This document shows positions 20,644 to 30,311 of a stretch of 34,173 nt of DNA, piece after piece. Location of the stretch: assembly GCA_903869665.1 (NCBI GenBank), contig CAIPZZ010000212.1:1-34173 (forward strand), in the 5' to 3' direction. Positions within the stretch are counted from its first letter, which is position 1. Every line of letters begins with the position of its first letter. Source of the DNA: an uncultured Opitutia bacterium (lineage in GTDB: Bacteria > Verrucomicrobiota > Verrucomicrobiia > Opitutales > Opitutaceae). The position numbers were made by a program, and so were the translations under genes. Below the pieces are notes generated by a model. The model did not search any database. It saw nothing but the letters and a program-made list of their open reading frames with translations, and had not been told where the DNA came from.

Positions 20644-20713
20644 GGTGGAGCGCGGCGTCCCGGCGCGCTCGTGAGTCTCCGATCTGAGCGTGCCGGGGAC
20701 GTCACGCTCCACC
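20644..20713. repeat. Dispersed palindromic repeat, copy B
   Basis: ggtggagcgcggcgtcccggcgcgctc...gagcgtgccggggacgtcacgctccacc. Confidence 0.85.
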
Positions 20714-20733
20714 TCAAGCCGCATGAGAGTCCC

Positions 20734-21144
20734 TCAATCGTTTCTGTCGCCGGCACCGGCAGGCGGCCCCTCACGGTTGGCAGGCAGGTGCTGCGGCAGG
20801 AAAAAATAATAATTGGCCAGCCCCCAGCACCGCGAACGGCGGTAAAGCAACGCGGGCACAACCACCGCCCCCGCGCCAGCGACCACAATGGCGGTTTTTC
20901 CCGACAGCGCGCCGCCATACCAGAACAGCGCGACCGGTGAAAGGAATCCCACCAACGTGACGGCATAGTTGAGCGACATGGCGGCGAGAAACGCCCCCTC
21001 GTCGCGCTCGGTGGGCAGGCCGCAGGCGGAGCACTCGCGATTGAGACCGAGTAATGTGCCGGGCTTGAACAGCGTTTTGCCGCCGCAGTTGGGGCAGCGG
21101 TTCGTAAGACCGCGCCGAAGAATCTGGCCGCGTGTGACTTTCAT
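20734..21144 (-). CDS. DUF983 family membrane protein
   Basis: RGLTNRCPNCGGKTLFKPGTLLGLNRECSACGLPTERDEGAFLAAMSLNYAVTLVG: zinc-ribbon CPNCG/CSACG plus TMs. Confidence 0.8.
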   Translation of the reverse strand: MKVTRGQILRRGLTNRCPNCGGKTLFKPGTLLGLNRECSACGLPTERDEGAFLAAMSLNYAVTLVGFLSPVALFWYGGALSGKTAIVVAGAGAVVVPALLYRRSRCWGLANYYFFLPQHLPANREGPPAGAGDRND

Positions 21145-21155
21145 AGCGGCCAAGC

Positions 21156-21190
21156 AAAAGGCGCTTCCCTGCCGGAGGAAAGCGCCTTTC
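21156..21190 (-). terminator. Terminator of rpsB-tsf transcript
   Basis: Reading minus: AAAGGCGCTTTCCTCCGGCAGGGAAGCGCCTTTT. Confidence 0.75.
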
Positions 21191-21210
21191 TAAAGCAATC
21201 ACCGCGTATC

Positions 21211-21804
21211 TCAGGCGCCAAGCTGGTAGCGCGTGAAGCGGCGGATCTGGATGTTCTCGCCGGTCTTGGCGATCTGGGCCGTGAGCAGCTCCTTGACGGT
21301 CTTCTCGGGCTGCTTGACGAAGGGCTGGTCGAGCAGGACGACGGTTGAGAAATATTTCTCGACCTTGCCCTCGACGATTTTCTGCACGGCGGCAGGGGGC
21401 TTGCCCAGCACCTGCGCGGCGGCGATGTCGCGCTCCTTGGCGAGGTCGGCCTCGGGCACTTCCTCGCGGTTGACGCAGGTCGGGCTGGCGGCGGCGATAT
21501 GCAGGCAGAGATCGCGCACGAAGGCGCGGAATTCGTCGTTACGTGCGACAAAGTCCGTCTCGCAATTGACCTCGATAAGGACGCCGACCTTGCCGCCGAG
21601 GTGGATGTAGCTCTCGACTAGGCCCTCCTTGGCGCTGCGGCTGGAGAGCTTGTCCACCTTGGCACCCAGCTTTTTGCGGAGCAGCGTGATGGCCTCCTCG
21701 ACGTTGCCGTTGGACTCGGTCAGGGCTTTTTTGCAGTCGAGCAAACCGGCGCCGGTCTTTTCGCGCAGGTCGCCGACCATTTGGGCAGAGATGACGGTGG
21801 ACAT
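21211..21804 (-). CDS. tsf: Elongation factor Ts
   Basis: MVGDLREKTGAGLLDCKKALTESNGNVEEAITLLRKKLGAK...GVLIEVNCETDFVARNDEF. Confidence 0.96.
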   Translation of the reverse strand: MSTVISAQMVGDLREKTGAGLLDCKKALTESNGNVEEAITLLRKKLGAKVDKLSSRSAKEGLVESYIHLGGKVGVLIEVNCETDFVARNDEFRAFVRDLCLHIAAASPTCVNREEVPEADLAKERDIAAAQVLGKPPAAVQKIVEGKVEKYFSTVVLLDQPFVKQPEKTVKELLTAQIAKTGENIQIRRFTRYQLGA

Positions 21805-21829
21805 GGAATTTTTTATCCGGATGAAAAGC

Positions 21830-22729
21830 TCAGGACTTGGGCGCGGCGATCTTCTTGCGGGCGAGGGCCTTTTTCTTGGGCGCGGGGGCCTCGCCCTCAA
21901 CTTCGGCGACGAGTTCGGCGGGCAGAGAAACCTTGGACAGGTCCACCTCGCCCTCGGGCGCGATGGCGACGCCAGCGGACTCGGCGACCTCGGCGGTGAC
22001 GGTGGCCATGTCGGCCTGACCGCGGGCGGCGCGGCGGCTGTCACGCTGGGCGAGACCGGACTGGATCGCGCCGATAACGGCCTCGACGATGATACGGATG
22101 GATTTCACCGCGTCATCATTGCCGGGGATGGGATGCGAGAGCTTGGTCGGGTCAGAATTGGTGTCCACGAGGCCGACGCAGGGGATACCGGCGCGCTGGG
22201 CCTCGGCGACGGCGATCGCCTCGTGGCTGGCGTCCACGAGAAAGATGGCGGCGGGCAGACCGTTCATTTCGAGGATGCCGGAGAAGTTCTTGGTCATGCG
22301 GACCATCTCGCGGCGAATGGCAGCCTGCTCCTTGCCGGAAAGCTTGGACATCTCTCCGTTGGTCTCCATGCCCTGGTATTTCTTGAACTTGGCGATGGAT
22401 TTCTTGACGGTGGCGAAATTGGTGAGGGTGCCGCCGAGCCAGCGGTCCACACAGAAGGGCATGTTGGTCGCGCTGGCGGCCTCGCGGATGATGTCGCGGG
22501 CTTGCTTCTTGGTGCCAACGAGGAGCACCTGGCCGCCGCCGGCGACGGTATCCTCAAGAAAGGCGACGGACTTGGCGAGCTGCTCGTGGGTCTTGCCGAG
22601 GTCAATGATGGTGATGCCCTGGCGGTGGTCGAAAACGTAAGGCTTGGAGCGGGGGTTCCAGCGCTTGGTCTGGTGGCCGAAATGAACGCCGGCGTCGAGT
22701 AGGTCTTTGGGAGTGATGGCGAGGGACAT
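21830..22729 (-). CDS. rpsB: 30S ribosomal protein S2
   Basis: TPKDLLDAGVHFGHQTKRWNPRSKPYVF..., GTKKQARDIIREAA, RWLGGTLTNFATV. Confidence 0.97.
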   Translation of the reverse strand: MSLAITPKDLLDAGVHFGHQTKRWNPRSKPYVFDHRQGITIIDLGKTHEQLAKSVAFLEDTVAGGGQVLLVGTKKQARDIIREAASATNMPFCVDRWLGGTLTNFATVKKSIAKFKKYQGMETNGEMSKLSGKEQAAIRREMVRMTKNFSGILEMNGLPAAIFLVDASHEAIAVAEAQRAGIPCVGLVDTNSDPTKLSHPIPGNDDAVKSIRIIVEAVIGAIQSGLAQRDSRRAARGQADMATVTAEVAESAGVAIAPEGEVDLSKVSLPAELVAEVEGEAPAPKKKALARKKIAAPKS

Positions 22730-22749
22730 GGTTTTCTGCGGTGATCTCA

Positions 22750-22784
22750 GGTGCCGGAGGGCACCCAGGACGGCCGGAAGGCCG
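22750..22784 (-). promoter_or_regulatory. Two tandem hairpins in the rpsB 5' leader
   Basis: ggtgccggagggcacc (22750-22765) and cggccggaaggccg (22771-22784) directly upstream of rpsB start. Confidence 0.4.
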
Positions 22785-23211
22785 CCTTGCGATCGGAGTT
22801 TGCTGGTTGGTAGTTAAGGTTTGGACTGGCTCTTTCGAAGGAAAGAGCGGCCCAACACAGAGAGCTTGTCCCCCGCTGGCAAGCCCGAAAACTAGCCTTT
22901 CAATGGAATGCCCGCCACCAAGCCAACCCTTGATGCGCTTTCCCATGAAAATCGTCAACCAATGGTCACGATCGACCAAGGCTCCACTATTGAAAAATCG
23001 GCGCTCCGCGCCGAACTGATCCGCACAAATGGAAGTGTTCGCGTGCAGTTGCGCGTCGCACCCTGCAAGGTCTGCGGCCGACCCAGCCCCCGCTTCATCT
23101 CTCCCGCCATCCGCTCCGCTCGTCGCTGTCGCGGAGTAATCCCCTGCAATTGAGTCTTGGCGTCGCATGGCAGGCTGGCGCATAAGGTGAAATTCCGCCC
23201 CCAGCCGCCCC

Positions 23212-24915
23212 ATGCTCGCCTGCCAAAAACTCGATGTCCGCCCGCGCCCCGGCGCGCCCGCGCTCGTGCACGGGGCGACGGCGCGGTTTGCGGCGGGCGG
23301 GTTGCACGCGCTGATCGGTCCGTCGGGCTGCGGCAAGACCACGCTGCTCAAGGGCCTGCTCGGCATCCTGCCGGCAGAGGGGGAGATTTTCCTGCGCGGG
23401 CAGCGCGCGGCGGGGCCGGACGCGCTCCGGCGTGAGGTGGCATTTGCGCCGCAGTTCAGCATTGCGCACGGCAAGCTCACCGTGGGCGAGTCGCTCGCTT
23501 GCGCGCTGGAGCTTTACCAGGGCGTGCGCGGCCCGGACGGTGCGGCGCGCATCGGGGAGCTGCTGCGGCTGGTCGGCCTGGAGGACCGGCGCGACACGCT
23601 GGTGGAAAAGCTCAGCGGCGGGCAGCTCCGCCGGCTCGGGCTGGCACTCGAACTGACGACCGACCCCGTCTGTTTGCTGTGCGACGAGGTGACGAGTGGC
23701 CTCGACCCGCGCTCAGAGGAGCAGATCCTCGCGGTGCTCCGCGCACTGGTGGATGGGCAGGGCAAGACCGTCGTTTGCGTGATCCACAACCTCGCCAAGC
23801 TGCCGCTGTTCGACTCGGTCACGGTGGTCTATGAGGGCGCGGTGGTGTTCCAAGGCCCGCTGCCGGCGCTGCTCGCGCATTTCGATCTCTCCGACGCGCT
23901 GACGCTCTACGACCGGCTAAACGAAAAACCACTCGCGCACTGGCGCGCGGCCTGGGCGGCGACGCCGCCACCGGAGCCGGCTTCCATGAGCGACGAGCCA
24001 CCCACTCCAACCGCGCCTCCACCCGGAGAAGGCGGCTCCCGCCGTGTCGTGCCGCCGGTGGCGGCGCAAATCCGCACGCTGCTCGCGCGGCGCTGGCTGC
24101 TGCTGCTGCGCGACCGGGGCTATCTCGCGCTCACGCTGGCGATCACATTTGGCTTCCCCTGCCTTGTGGTGATCTTCGCGCTGCGCGGGCTGCCGCAGAT
24201 GCGGACGCTCGCACTCGCTCCACCGGGCGTCGAGACGATGATGGCGCAGGCGGAGTTTGTGCGCGAATCGCTGAAGACGGGCACGCTCGTCTCAGGGCTG
24301 ATCATTTTCCAAGTCATCCTGCTGTGCCTGATGGGCAGCAACAACGGCGCACGGGAGATCGCCGGCGAGCGCGCGCTCTACGAGAAGGAGCGGATGTCCG
24401 GCCTGCGCCCGGCGGCCTACGCGCTGGCGAAGCTGGCGTTCGCCACGCTGCTCGGCGCGGCGCAGGGCGTGTGGATGACGGTGTTCGTAAAAGTCGTCTG
24501 CCACTTTCCCGGCGGCTGGGCGGAACAGCTCCTCGTGCTCGGGGGCACGTGCGCGGCCATGAGCGCGGTGTGCCTCGGCCTCTCGGCGCAGATGGCGTCG
24601 GCCGACAAGGCGTCGCTGCTCTCAATCTACCTTGTGGGATTTCAACTGCCTCTGTCTGGCGTGGTGCTGGCGCTACCGGTCTGGATCGCCTGGCTCGTGC
24701 GTCCGCTCATCACGACCTACTGGGGCTGGGTCGGCTACCTCAAGCCGATGGGCGACGCGGGCAACGGCCGGCTTTACGACACCGTCACACTCATGGGTGT
24801 GGATAAAGATTGGTGGCTCTGGCCGCCTTGGGCGGCGCTGGCGGTGTTGGCGGCGCATTTCGCGGTCGGCGCGGCGTTAGTGTTTTGGGGTTGCGGAAAA
24901 CAGCGCTGGCCGTAG
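23212..24915 (+). CDS. ABCG-type ABC transporter, fused ATPase and ABC2 permease
   Basis: Walker A GPSGCGKTT, signature LSGGQLRRLGLALEL, Walker B VCLLCDEVTSGLD; C-terminal TMs. Confidence 0.93.
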   Translation: MLACQKLDVRPRPGAPALVHGATARFAAGGLHALIGPSGCGKTTLLKGLLGILPAEGEIFLRGQRAAGPDALRREVAFAPQFSIAHGKLTVGESLACALELYQGVRGPDGAARIGELLRLVGLEDRRDTLVEKLSGGQLRRLGLALELTTDPVCLLCDEVTSGLDPRSEEQILAVLRALVDGQGKTVVCVIHNLAKLPLFDSVTVVYEGAVVFQGPLPALLAHFDLSDALTLYDRLNEKPLAHWRAAWAATPPPEPASMSDEPPTPTAPPPGEGGSRRVVPPVAAQIRTLLARRWLLLLRDRGYLALTLAITFGFPCLVVIFALRGLPQMRTLALAPPGVETMMAQAEFVRESLKTGTLVSGLIIFQVILLCLMGSNNGAREIAGERALYEKERMSGLRPAAYALAKLAFATLLGAAQGVWMTVFVKVVCHFPGGWAEQLLVLGGTCAAMSAVCLGLSAQMASADKASLLSIYLVGFQLPLSGVVLALPVWIAWLVRPLITTYWGWVGYLKPMGDAGNGRLYDTVTLMGVDKDWWLWPPWAALAVLAAHFAVGAALVFWGCGKQRWP

Positions 24916-24942
24916 GGTTCCGCCCGACACCCCGTGCAATTT

Positions 24943-25305
24943 ATGCCCACCCCTGCTGAATCCTCGCGCGCTCGCCTGCCCGCCGTCGCGCTCACCGCCA
25001 TCCTGCTCACTCTCGCCGCTGGCGGCTGCAGCCGGGGTGAACCGTTTCCCGTCGCCGATTACCTCAAAACCCCGGCTAACCTCAGCGGCAATCGCTACGT
25101 CCTCGAGGCCGAGGTGGACTCTCAGCTCGGCAGCCGCGAAGGCGTCGGCCGCGTGGTGGTCGTGAAGCCGCTCAAGGACAAGGGCCGCCTCGCTCTCGTC
25201 ATCCCCGACACGCTCGGTGCCAACCTCTCTCCCACGCAGCACTACCGGTTCAGCGTCTCCGTCCGGCCCGACGCCCTCTACGTCAGCAAACTCGAAAAAA
25301 TCTGA
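24943..25305 (+). CDS. Hypothetical lipoprotein
   Basis: Signal with lipobox LAAGGC; RLPAVALTAILLTLAAGGCSRGEPFPVADYLKTPANLSGNRYVLEAEVDSQ. Confidence 0.7.
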   Translation: MPTPAESSRARLPAVALTAILLTLAAGGCSRGEPFPVADYLKTPANLSGNRYVLEAEVDSQLGSREGVGRVVVVKPLKDKGRLALVIPDTLGANLSPTQHYRFSVSVRPDALYVSKLEKI

Positions 25306-25308
25306 GCC

Positions 25309-27537
25309 ATGAACATCGCCGACCGCCTCCGCCCCGCCCTCGCGTTGTCCGCCACGCTCGCGCTTGTCCTCACCGCCCTCCACGCCGCCGTGCCCGCGCC
25401 GCCGGGAAATTTCCCCGGCCTCCGCAACGCCGCCACCGCCGTGGGCAACGCCTTCGACAACGCCCAGTCCACCGGCAACACCGCCGCCAATATCAAGAGC
25501 GACCAAAGCAACAGCCTAGAAAGCAACACCCTCCTCACTATCATAAACAAGGCCTTCGACGCCGACAGCGGCGACATGATTGACCCTGAGAACGGCACCA
25601 TGAAATGGAAGGGCCACACCTACGATCTCGGCCAGATGCGGATCTTCCGCGCACGCTTCCAGCGTTACCTTGAGCTGCCTCCCTCGTCCGACCAACAGGC
25701 ATATCAGGAGCTGCTCGACAAGATTTTTGCCAGTCTCGCCAGCAACAATCCCGATGCCGGCACTCTTGATGGCATCACGGCGGCCTGGCATCTGCTTTTT
25801 CAGGCCGCCGAGTTCGAGGCCGACGGCGGTGTCGCCCTTGATGTCGCCAACCAAGTTTTTAACGCATGGCGCACGCGTGAGGAGAAAAAGGCAATGTATG
25901 CCGCTGGCCTTGAGCTGGAGCGTTTGCGCAACCGAGATCAGAGCTCCTTGGTGCGAAACGCCAACTTGGCCCAAGTGCAGGCGAACAAAACCGGACGCAT
26001 CCTGAACACTGAACTTGGCACCGCTCTAACGGTGCTCGAACCCCTCACGGCGGCACCCGGGGCGAATGCTCCCGGCGGGAACACCACCTCTAGCACCTCC
26101 GGCACTGCCTCATCTCCACGTGCGGGGGCGGGAAGTCCGCAGTCTTATTCAACCGTTCGGCGCTCGCCCACCTACGATGATTTTTCCATCCAAGTGGGCG
26201 CGGCTAACCTTTTGGTCGGGGCTCGTGATCTCGCCGTGGTGGAGGCCAAAATCAAAGCACTCCAGGCCGATGAGCTGCTCACCGTCACCCAGGCCAAGCT
26301 CCAGTTTCAGAGCGCCATCATCAGCCTGTTTCTGCAGCGTCGGTTCCAGCACGCGCTCATCGCCTCCAGTTTTTACCGGTTTATTTTCAAGGGCTCCGCC
26401 CAGGAGCTAGACCCAAAATTCAAGAAGGCGGTCTCCGATTTTTTTCCGGGATCGGCCGACATTCCATTTACCATAGGCATGGTCGAAAATCTCTCCCGGG
26501 AAGCCGTGAATGACGTAAAAAATGGCATGGCTGCTGTCAGGGCAAACTGCGCGGCGGGCAATTACATGGCCGCGCTTGAGCGTATGCAGGAGACGTTTTT
26601 TCTTGGTGAGTTTCTTCGCGAAGTCACCCAGTTTGACGCGGAGAAGCGCCAGACACTCAAGCAGCTCTACACCAAAATAGACACCGCCCGGAAGCTCGCC
26701 GACCTCAAGGATTACGAGGGCATCATCAAGCTCAACGGCGAGATCGGAGCGCTCACCAAGGACTTCCGCTCCTCCGAGGTCACTGCCGCCGCCCGCTCCG
26801 CCGAGCAGATGAGCTCGCTCGCCCTCGCCGGCGCCAAGCAGGCCGCGACCATGGGAGACTTCGACCGCGCGCAGAGCCTCCTTGAGCGCGCCGCCTCCAC
26901 CTGGCCGCTCAACCCCGAGATCGCCTCCTACGGCAGCGGCGTCTCCGCCGGCGCCAGCATCTCCAGCCAGGCCGCCGCCCTGTTCGACGACGCCTACAAA
27001 CACGGCGAATACCGCCGCATCTACGAGCGCCAGGGCGAGCTCGCCGTCGGCCTCATTAACGACGCGCAGCGCGGCCCGCAGTTCAAGGATGTGATCGCGC
27101 GCATGTCGCGCGTCGAGATGGCCCTCGCCCAGGCGCAGGAGGCCGTCGCCCAGAACAACGCCTACGCCGCGTGGGACGCCGTCGCCGCCGCCGCCGAGCT
27201 CGCCCCCGGCGACACCGCTATCAACCAGCGCAAGGCCGAGCTCGCCCCCCGCGTCGCCGACTACGTCGGCGCAGCCGAGAAAGCCCGCGCCGCTGAGGGC
27301 CGCGGCGAGACCGCCGCCAGCCTCGCGTTCTACCTCGCCGTGCAGGACATCAATCCCGGTAGCCCGCTCGCCCGCGCCGGCCTTGAGCGCGTCGCCGCCA
27401 AGCTCCTCGACCGCCTCGCCTCCGACGGCAAGCCAGCGAACGTCTCAGTCAACGCCGCCGCCGGCGCCCCCGCGAGCAAACCGGAAACCTCCGCGCCCCC
27501 AGCGGACAAGCCCTTGGCCGCCGCGCCGCTGAAATAA
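25309..27537 (+). CDS. Large exported protein with TPR-like helical repeats
   Basis: 742 aa, signal peptide ALALSATLALVLTALHAAVPA, alpha-rich; downstream gene follows immediately. Confidence 0.8.
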   Translation: MNIADRLRPALALSATLALVLTALHAAVPAPPGNFPGLRNAATAVGNAFDNAQSTGNTAANIKSDQSNSLESNTLLTIINKAFDADSGDMIDPENGTMKWKGHTYDLGQMRIFRARFQRYLELPPSSDQQAYQELLDKIFASLASNNPDAGTLDGITAAWHLLFQAAEFEADGGVALDVANQVFNAWRTREEKKAMYAAGLELERLRNRDQSSLVRNANLAQVQANKTGRILNTELGTALTVLEPLTAAPGANAPGGNTTSSTSGTASSPRAGAGSPQSYSTVRRSPTYDDFSIQVGAANLLVGARDLAVVEAKIKALQADELLTVTQAKLQFQSAIISLFLQRRFQHALIASSFYRFIFKGSAQELDPKFKKAVSDFFPGSADIPFTIGMVENLSREAVNDVKNGMAAVRANCAAGNYMAALERMQETFFLGEFLREVTQFDAEKRQTLKQLYTKIDTARKLADLKDYEGIIKLNGEIGALTKDFRSSEVTAAARSAEQMSSLALAGAKQAATMGDFDRAQSLLERAASTWPLNPEIASYGSGVSAGASISSQAAALFDDAYKHGEYRRIYERQGELAVGLINDAQRGPQFKDVIARMSRVEMALAQAQEAVAQNNAYAAWDAVAAAAELAPGDTAINQRKAELAPRVADYVGAAEKARAAEGRGETAASLAFYLAVQDINPGSPLARAGLERVAAKLLDRLASDGKPANVSVNAAAGAPASKPETSAPPADKPLAAAPLK

Positions 27538-27538
27538 G

Positions 27539-28315
27539 ATGCCCGCACGACCGCGCGGAAAATTTTCCCGTCGCGCCGCCGTGGGCCTCGCCGCCCTCGC
27601 CGGCGGCGCTCCCCTGCTCCACCCCGCGTCCGCCCCGCCGGCGGAAAATGCCTCCGCCACCGCCACGCCGAAACCCGACGCGGCCGCGCGGCCTTCCTTT
27701 TACGATCCCTTCGACCCCAAGGCCGGCCTGCCGCCGCCGACGAAGCCGCCCAACACCCCGCCGCCCTCCCCTCAAGCTCCGCCGGTGGTGACCAATTCTC
27801 CGGCCAAGCCCCGGTATCCTCCGCCGTTCTGGCCGGGCGGCTCGCAGGTCACGGTCACAGTCGCGCTGAAGACCTTTCCCAATGGCGCCGGTAAGAACGC
27901 CTACTACCGCCCCTACCTCGCCCTCTGGGTCGAGGATGCCAACCACGCCCTCGTCCGGACTATCGTCGTGCTCGGGCGCGACTCGACCTACCTGCGCCAT
28001 CTCACCAGTTGGTGGCGCGTCTCCGGCAGCTACACGGAGAGCACCTACATCGCCATGACCCGGGCGACGCGCCCTGCCGGCGAGCACACCTTCGTGTGGG
28101 ACGGCTACAACGACGCCGGCAACCCGCTGCCGAAGGGCCGCTACACACTTTTCATTGAGATCTGCCGCGAGAACGGCCGCCATACCCTCCAGTCCGTCCC
28201 GCTGGAGATCGGCGACGATACCTTGTCCCTCCCCCTACCCGCCGACGTCGAGTCGAACCCGGGCAAGGTCGAATATGGCCCACCCAAAAAATCATCGCCA
28301 CCACCGGCCCCATAG
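27539..28315 (+). CDS. DUF2271 domain protein with Tat-like signal
   Basis: FSRRAAVGLAALAGGAPLL; YYRPYLALWVEDANHALVRTIVVLGRDSTYLRHLTSWWR...TRATRPAGEHTFVWDGYNDAGNPLPKGRYTLFIEICRENGRH. Confidence 0.8.
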   Translation: MPARPRGKFSRRAAVGLAALAGGAPLLHPASAPPAENASATATPKPDAAARPSFYDPFDPKAGLPPPTKPPNTPPPSPQAPPVVTNSPAKPRYPPPFWPGGSQVTVTVALKTFPNGAGKNAYYRPYLALWVEDANHALVRTIVVLGRDSTYLRHLTSWWRVSGSYTESTYIAMTRATRPAGEHTFVWDGYNDAGNPLPKGRYTLFIEICRENGRHTLQSVPLEIGDDTLSLPLPADVESNPGKVEYGPPKKSSPPPAP

Positions 28316-28452
28316 CCGCCGTCATGCTCCCGTAATCTTTTCTGTGCCATAATGCTTAACACGCCCGCAGTTAAAATTTCATTTGTAACCTGTCCTCTGC
28401 CGCCGCGTCGTTACTTACCACTATCCCCCTCCCCCCACCACTCCCACTATCC

Positions 28453-30186
28453 ATGCAAATCCCCCGCCCGCTCTCGTCCCGCCCCTTCACCCGCGCCGCT
28501 CTCGTCGGCCTGACCGGCTTCGCCGGCACCAAAGCCGTGTGGGCCACGCCCAACCTGACGCCTCCTGCCGGCGCGATGCCCGCGCAAGCCCGCGAGGCCG
28601 AGACCGCCCGCTTCACCTTCGCGCGCGACGGCGTGTTGGGCACCTCGCTCGATCTCACTGTCCAAACCGTCCGCCCCGAGGAGGCAGCCCGCGTCGAGCT
28701 CGCCGTCCTCGCCGAGATCGAACGCCTGCGCCGCATCCTCAGCACCTACGATCCGGCCAGCGAAATTTCTCGGGTCAAGTTTGGCGCGGAGATCCAGTCG
28801 CCTGAGCTCGCCGAGCTGCTCACCGCCTACGACACTTGGACCGTCCGCTCCGGCGGCGCACTCTCCGCTCGCCTCGGCGAGGTGAAACGCCTCTGGCGCG
28901 ACGCCGCCGACTCTGGCCGCGCTCCTGACGCCGCCGCCCTCCGCGCCGCGCTCGACGCCCCCGGCGCGCTCAATGTGGACGCGCTCGGCAAGGGCTACAT
29001 CATTGACCGCGCCGTCGCGGTCGCCCGCCGTCTCGCGCCCGCCGGCCTGCTCGACATCGGTGGTGACCTGCGCGCGTGGGGTGAGGTGAACTGGCTCGTC
29101 GGTGTCGCCGATCCCTTCAACCCTGCCGACAACGCCGCGCCCCTTGCCACCTTCGTCCTCCGTGACGCCGCCGTGGCCACCAGCGGTGGTTACGCGCGCT
29201 ACGTCACCATCGCGGGTGAGCGCCGCTCGCATATCCTCGACCCGCGCACCCTCCAACCCGCCGAGGGCGCGGTCAGTGCGACGGTCATCGCCGCCGATTG
29301 TCTCACGGCCAACGCCCTCTCCACCGCCGCCTGTGTGCTCGGCGGTGCGCCCGGCACAGCGCTCGCCCAAGCCGGCCGCGCGCTCGGTCATCTGTTCGTT
29401 TCCACTACTGGTGAAACCCACCGTGCCGGTTTGCTCGCCACCGTCGCCGCCCCGGCCGCCCCGCCCGCTGATCCGCTCGCGCGTCCCCCTGCGCCGGCCA
29501 CTCCGCCTGCCGCCAGCCAACCCGCCGCGCCCGCTACGCGCGCTGCCAGCGCGACTGCTGCTGCCACCGCGTGGCCGAAAGATTTCCAAGTCACGGTCAA
29601 GGTGAACATCGGTGCCGCCGCCAGCGCCGCCGCCCAGCCCGGACGCGGCCCGGGCGGTGCGCCTGGTGCTCCGGGTGGCCCTGGCGTTGCTGCTGGCCCC
29701 GGTGGACGCGGCGGCCCGGGCGGCCCCGGTGCGCGCGGCGGTTTCCCCGGTGGCCGCGGCCCCGGCGGGCAGAAGCGCGCCTACGTCGCCATCTGGGTGG
29801 AGGACGCTCAGCACAAGCTCGTCCGCACCGTCGCCGTGCTCGGCGACAATCCCCGCTATGTGCCCGAACTCACCGCTTGGTATCAGGCCGTCGGCCACCC
29901 GGATCTGCGCAATGTCCGCTCCATCACCCGCGCCACCCGCGCCAACGGACTCTACACCATCGCATGGGACGGCCTCGACAACGCCGGCCAGCCCGTGCCG
30001 CAGGGCGCCTACACCATCAAGGTCGAGATCAACCGCGAACACGGTCGCCACACCACTGGCAGCGCGGTTGTCAACTGCGACACCCAGCCGCACAGTGTTG
30101 ACCTCTCCGCCACCGCTGAGAGCGACGTCTCCAAGGTCGAATACGGCCCCAAGCCCGCGCCCGCCGCCACGCCGCCGGCCCCGTGA
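28453..30186 (+). CDS. ApbE (FAD:protein FMN transferase) fused to C-terminal DUF2271 via Gly/Pro-rich linker
   Basis: ApbE motifs LNVDALGKGYIIDRA, GLLDIGGDLRAWG, RSHILDPRT; then GRGPGGAPGAPGGPG... linker; then RAYVAIWVEDAQHKLVRTVAVLGDNPRYVPELTAWY. Confidence 0.88.
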   Translation: MQIPRPLSSRPFTRAALVGLTGFAGTKAVWATPNLTPPAGAMPAQAREAETARFTFARDGVLGTSLDLTVQTVRPEEAARVELAVLAEIERLRRILSTYDPASEISRVKFGAEIQSPELAELLTAYDTWTVRSGGALSARLGEVKRLWRDAADSGRAPDAAALRAALDAPGALNVDALGKGYIIDRAVAVARRLAPAGLLDIGGDLRAWGEVNWLVGVADPFNPADNAAPLATFVLRDAAVATSGGYARYVTIAGERRSHILDPRTLQPAEGAVSATVIAADCLTANALSTAACVLGGAPGTALAQAGRALGHLFVSTTGETHRAGLLATVAAPAAPPADPLARPPAPATPPAASQPAAPATRAASATAAATAWPKDFQVTVKVNIGAAASAAAQPGRGPGGAPGAPGGPGVAAGPGGRGGPGGPGARGGFPGGRGPGGQKRAYVAIWVEDAQHKLVRTVAVLGDNPRYVPELTAWYQAVGHPDLRNVRSITRATRANGLYTIAWDGLDNAGQPVPQGAYTIKVEINREHGRHTTGSAVVNCDTQPHSVDLSATAESDVSKVEYGPKPAPAATPPAP

Positions 30187-30311
30187 GCCACACGGTGGAA
30201 CGCGTTAACCCAACGCGTTGACCGCCCTTCCGACGAAAAGCGCATTGAGCCCCATGCGCCCCGCCGTTCACGCTGCCCTCGTCCCGACACTTCGCCCACT
30301 CTCCCCCCACC

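Noticed and set aside
22908-23153. 81-aa plus-strand ORF upstream of the ABC transporter
   Set aside because: No signal, motif or codon bias; overlaps the rpsB upstream region.
28447-30093. 548-aa minus-strand ORF
   Set aside because: Antisense to the ApbE-DUF2271 gene; low-complexity Gly/Arg composition, no motif.
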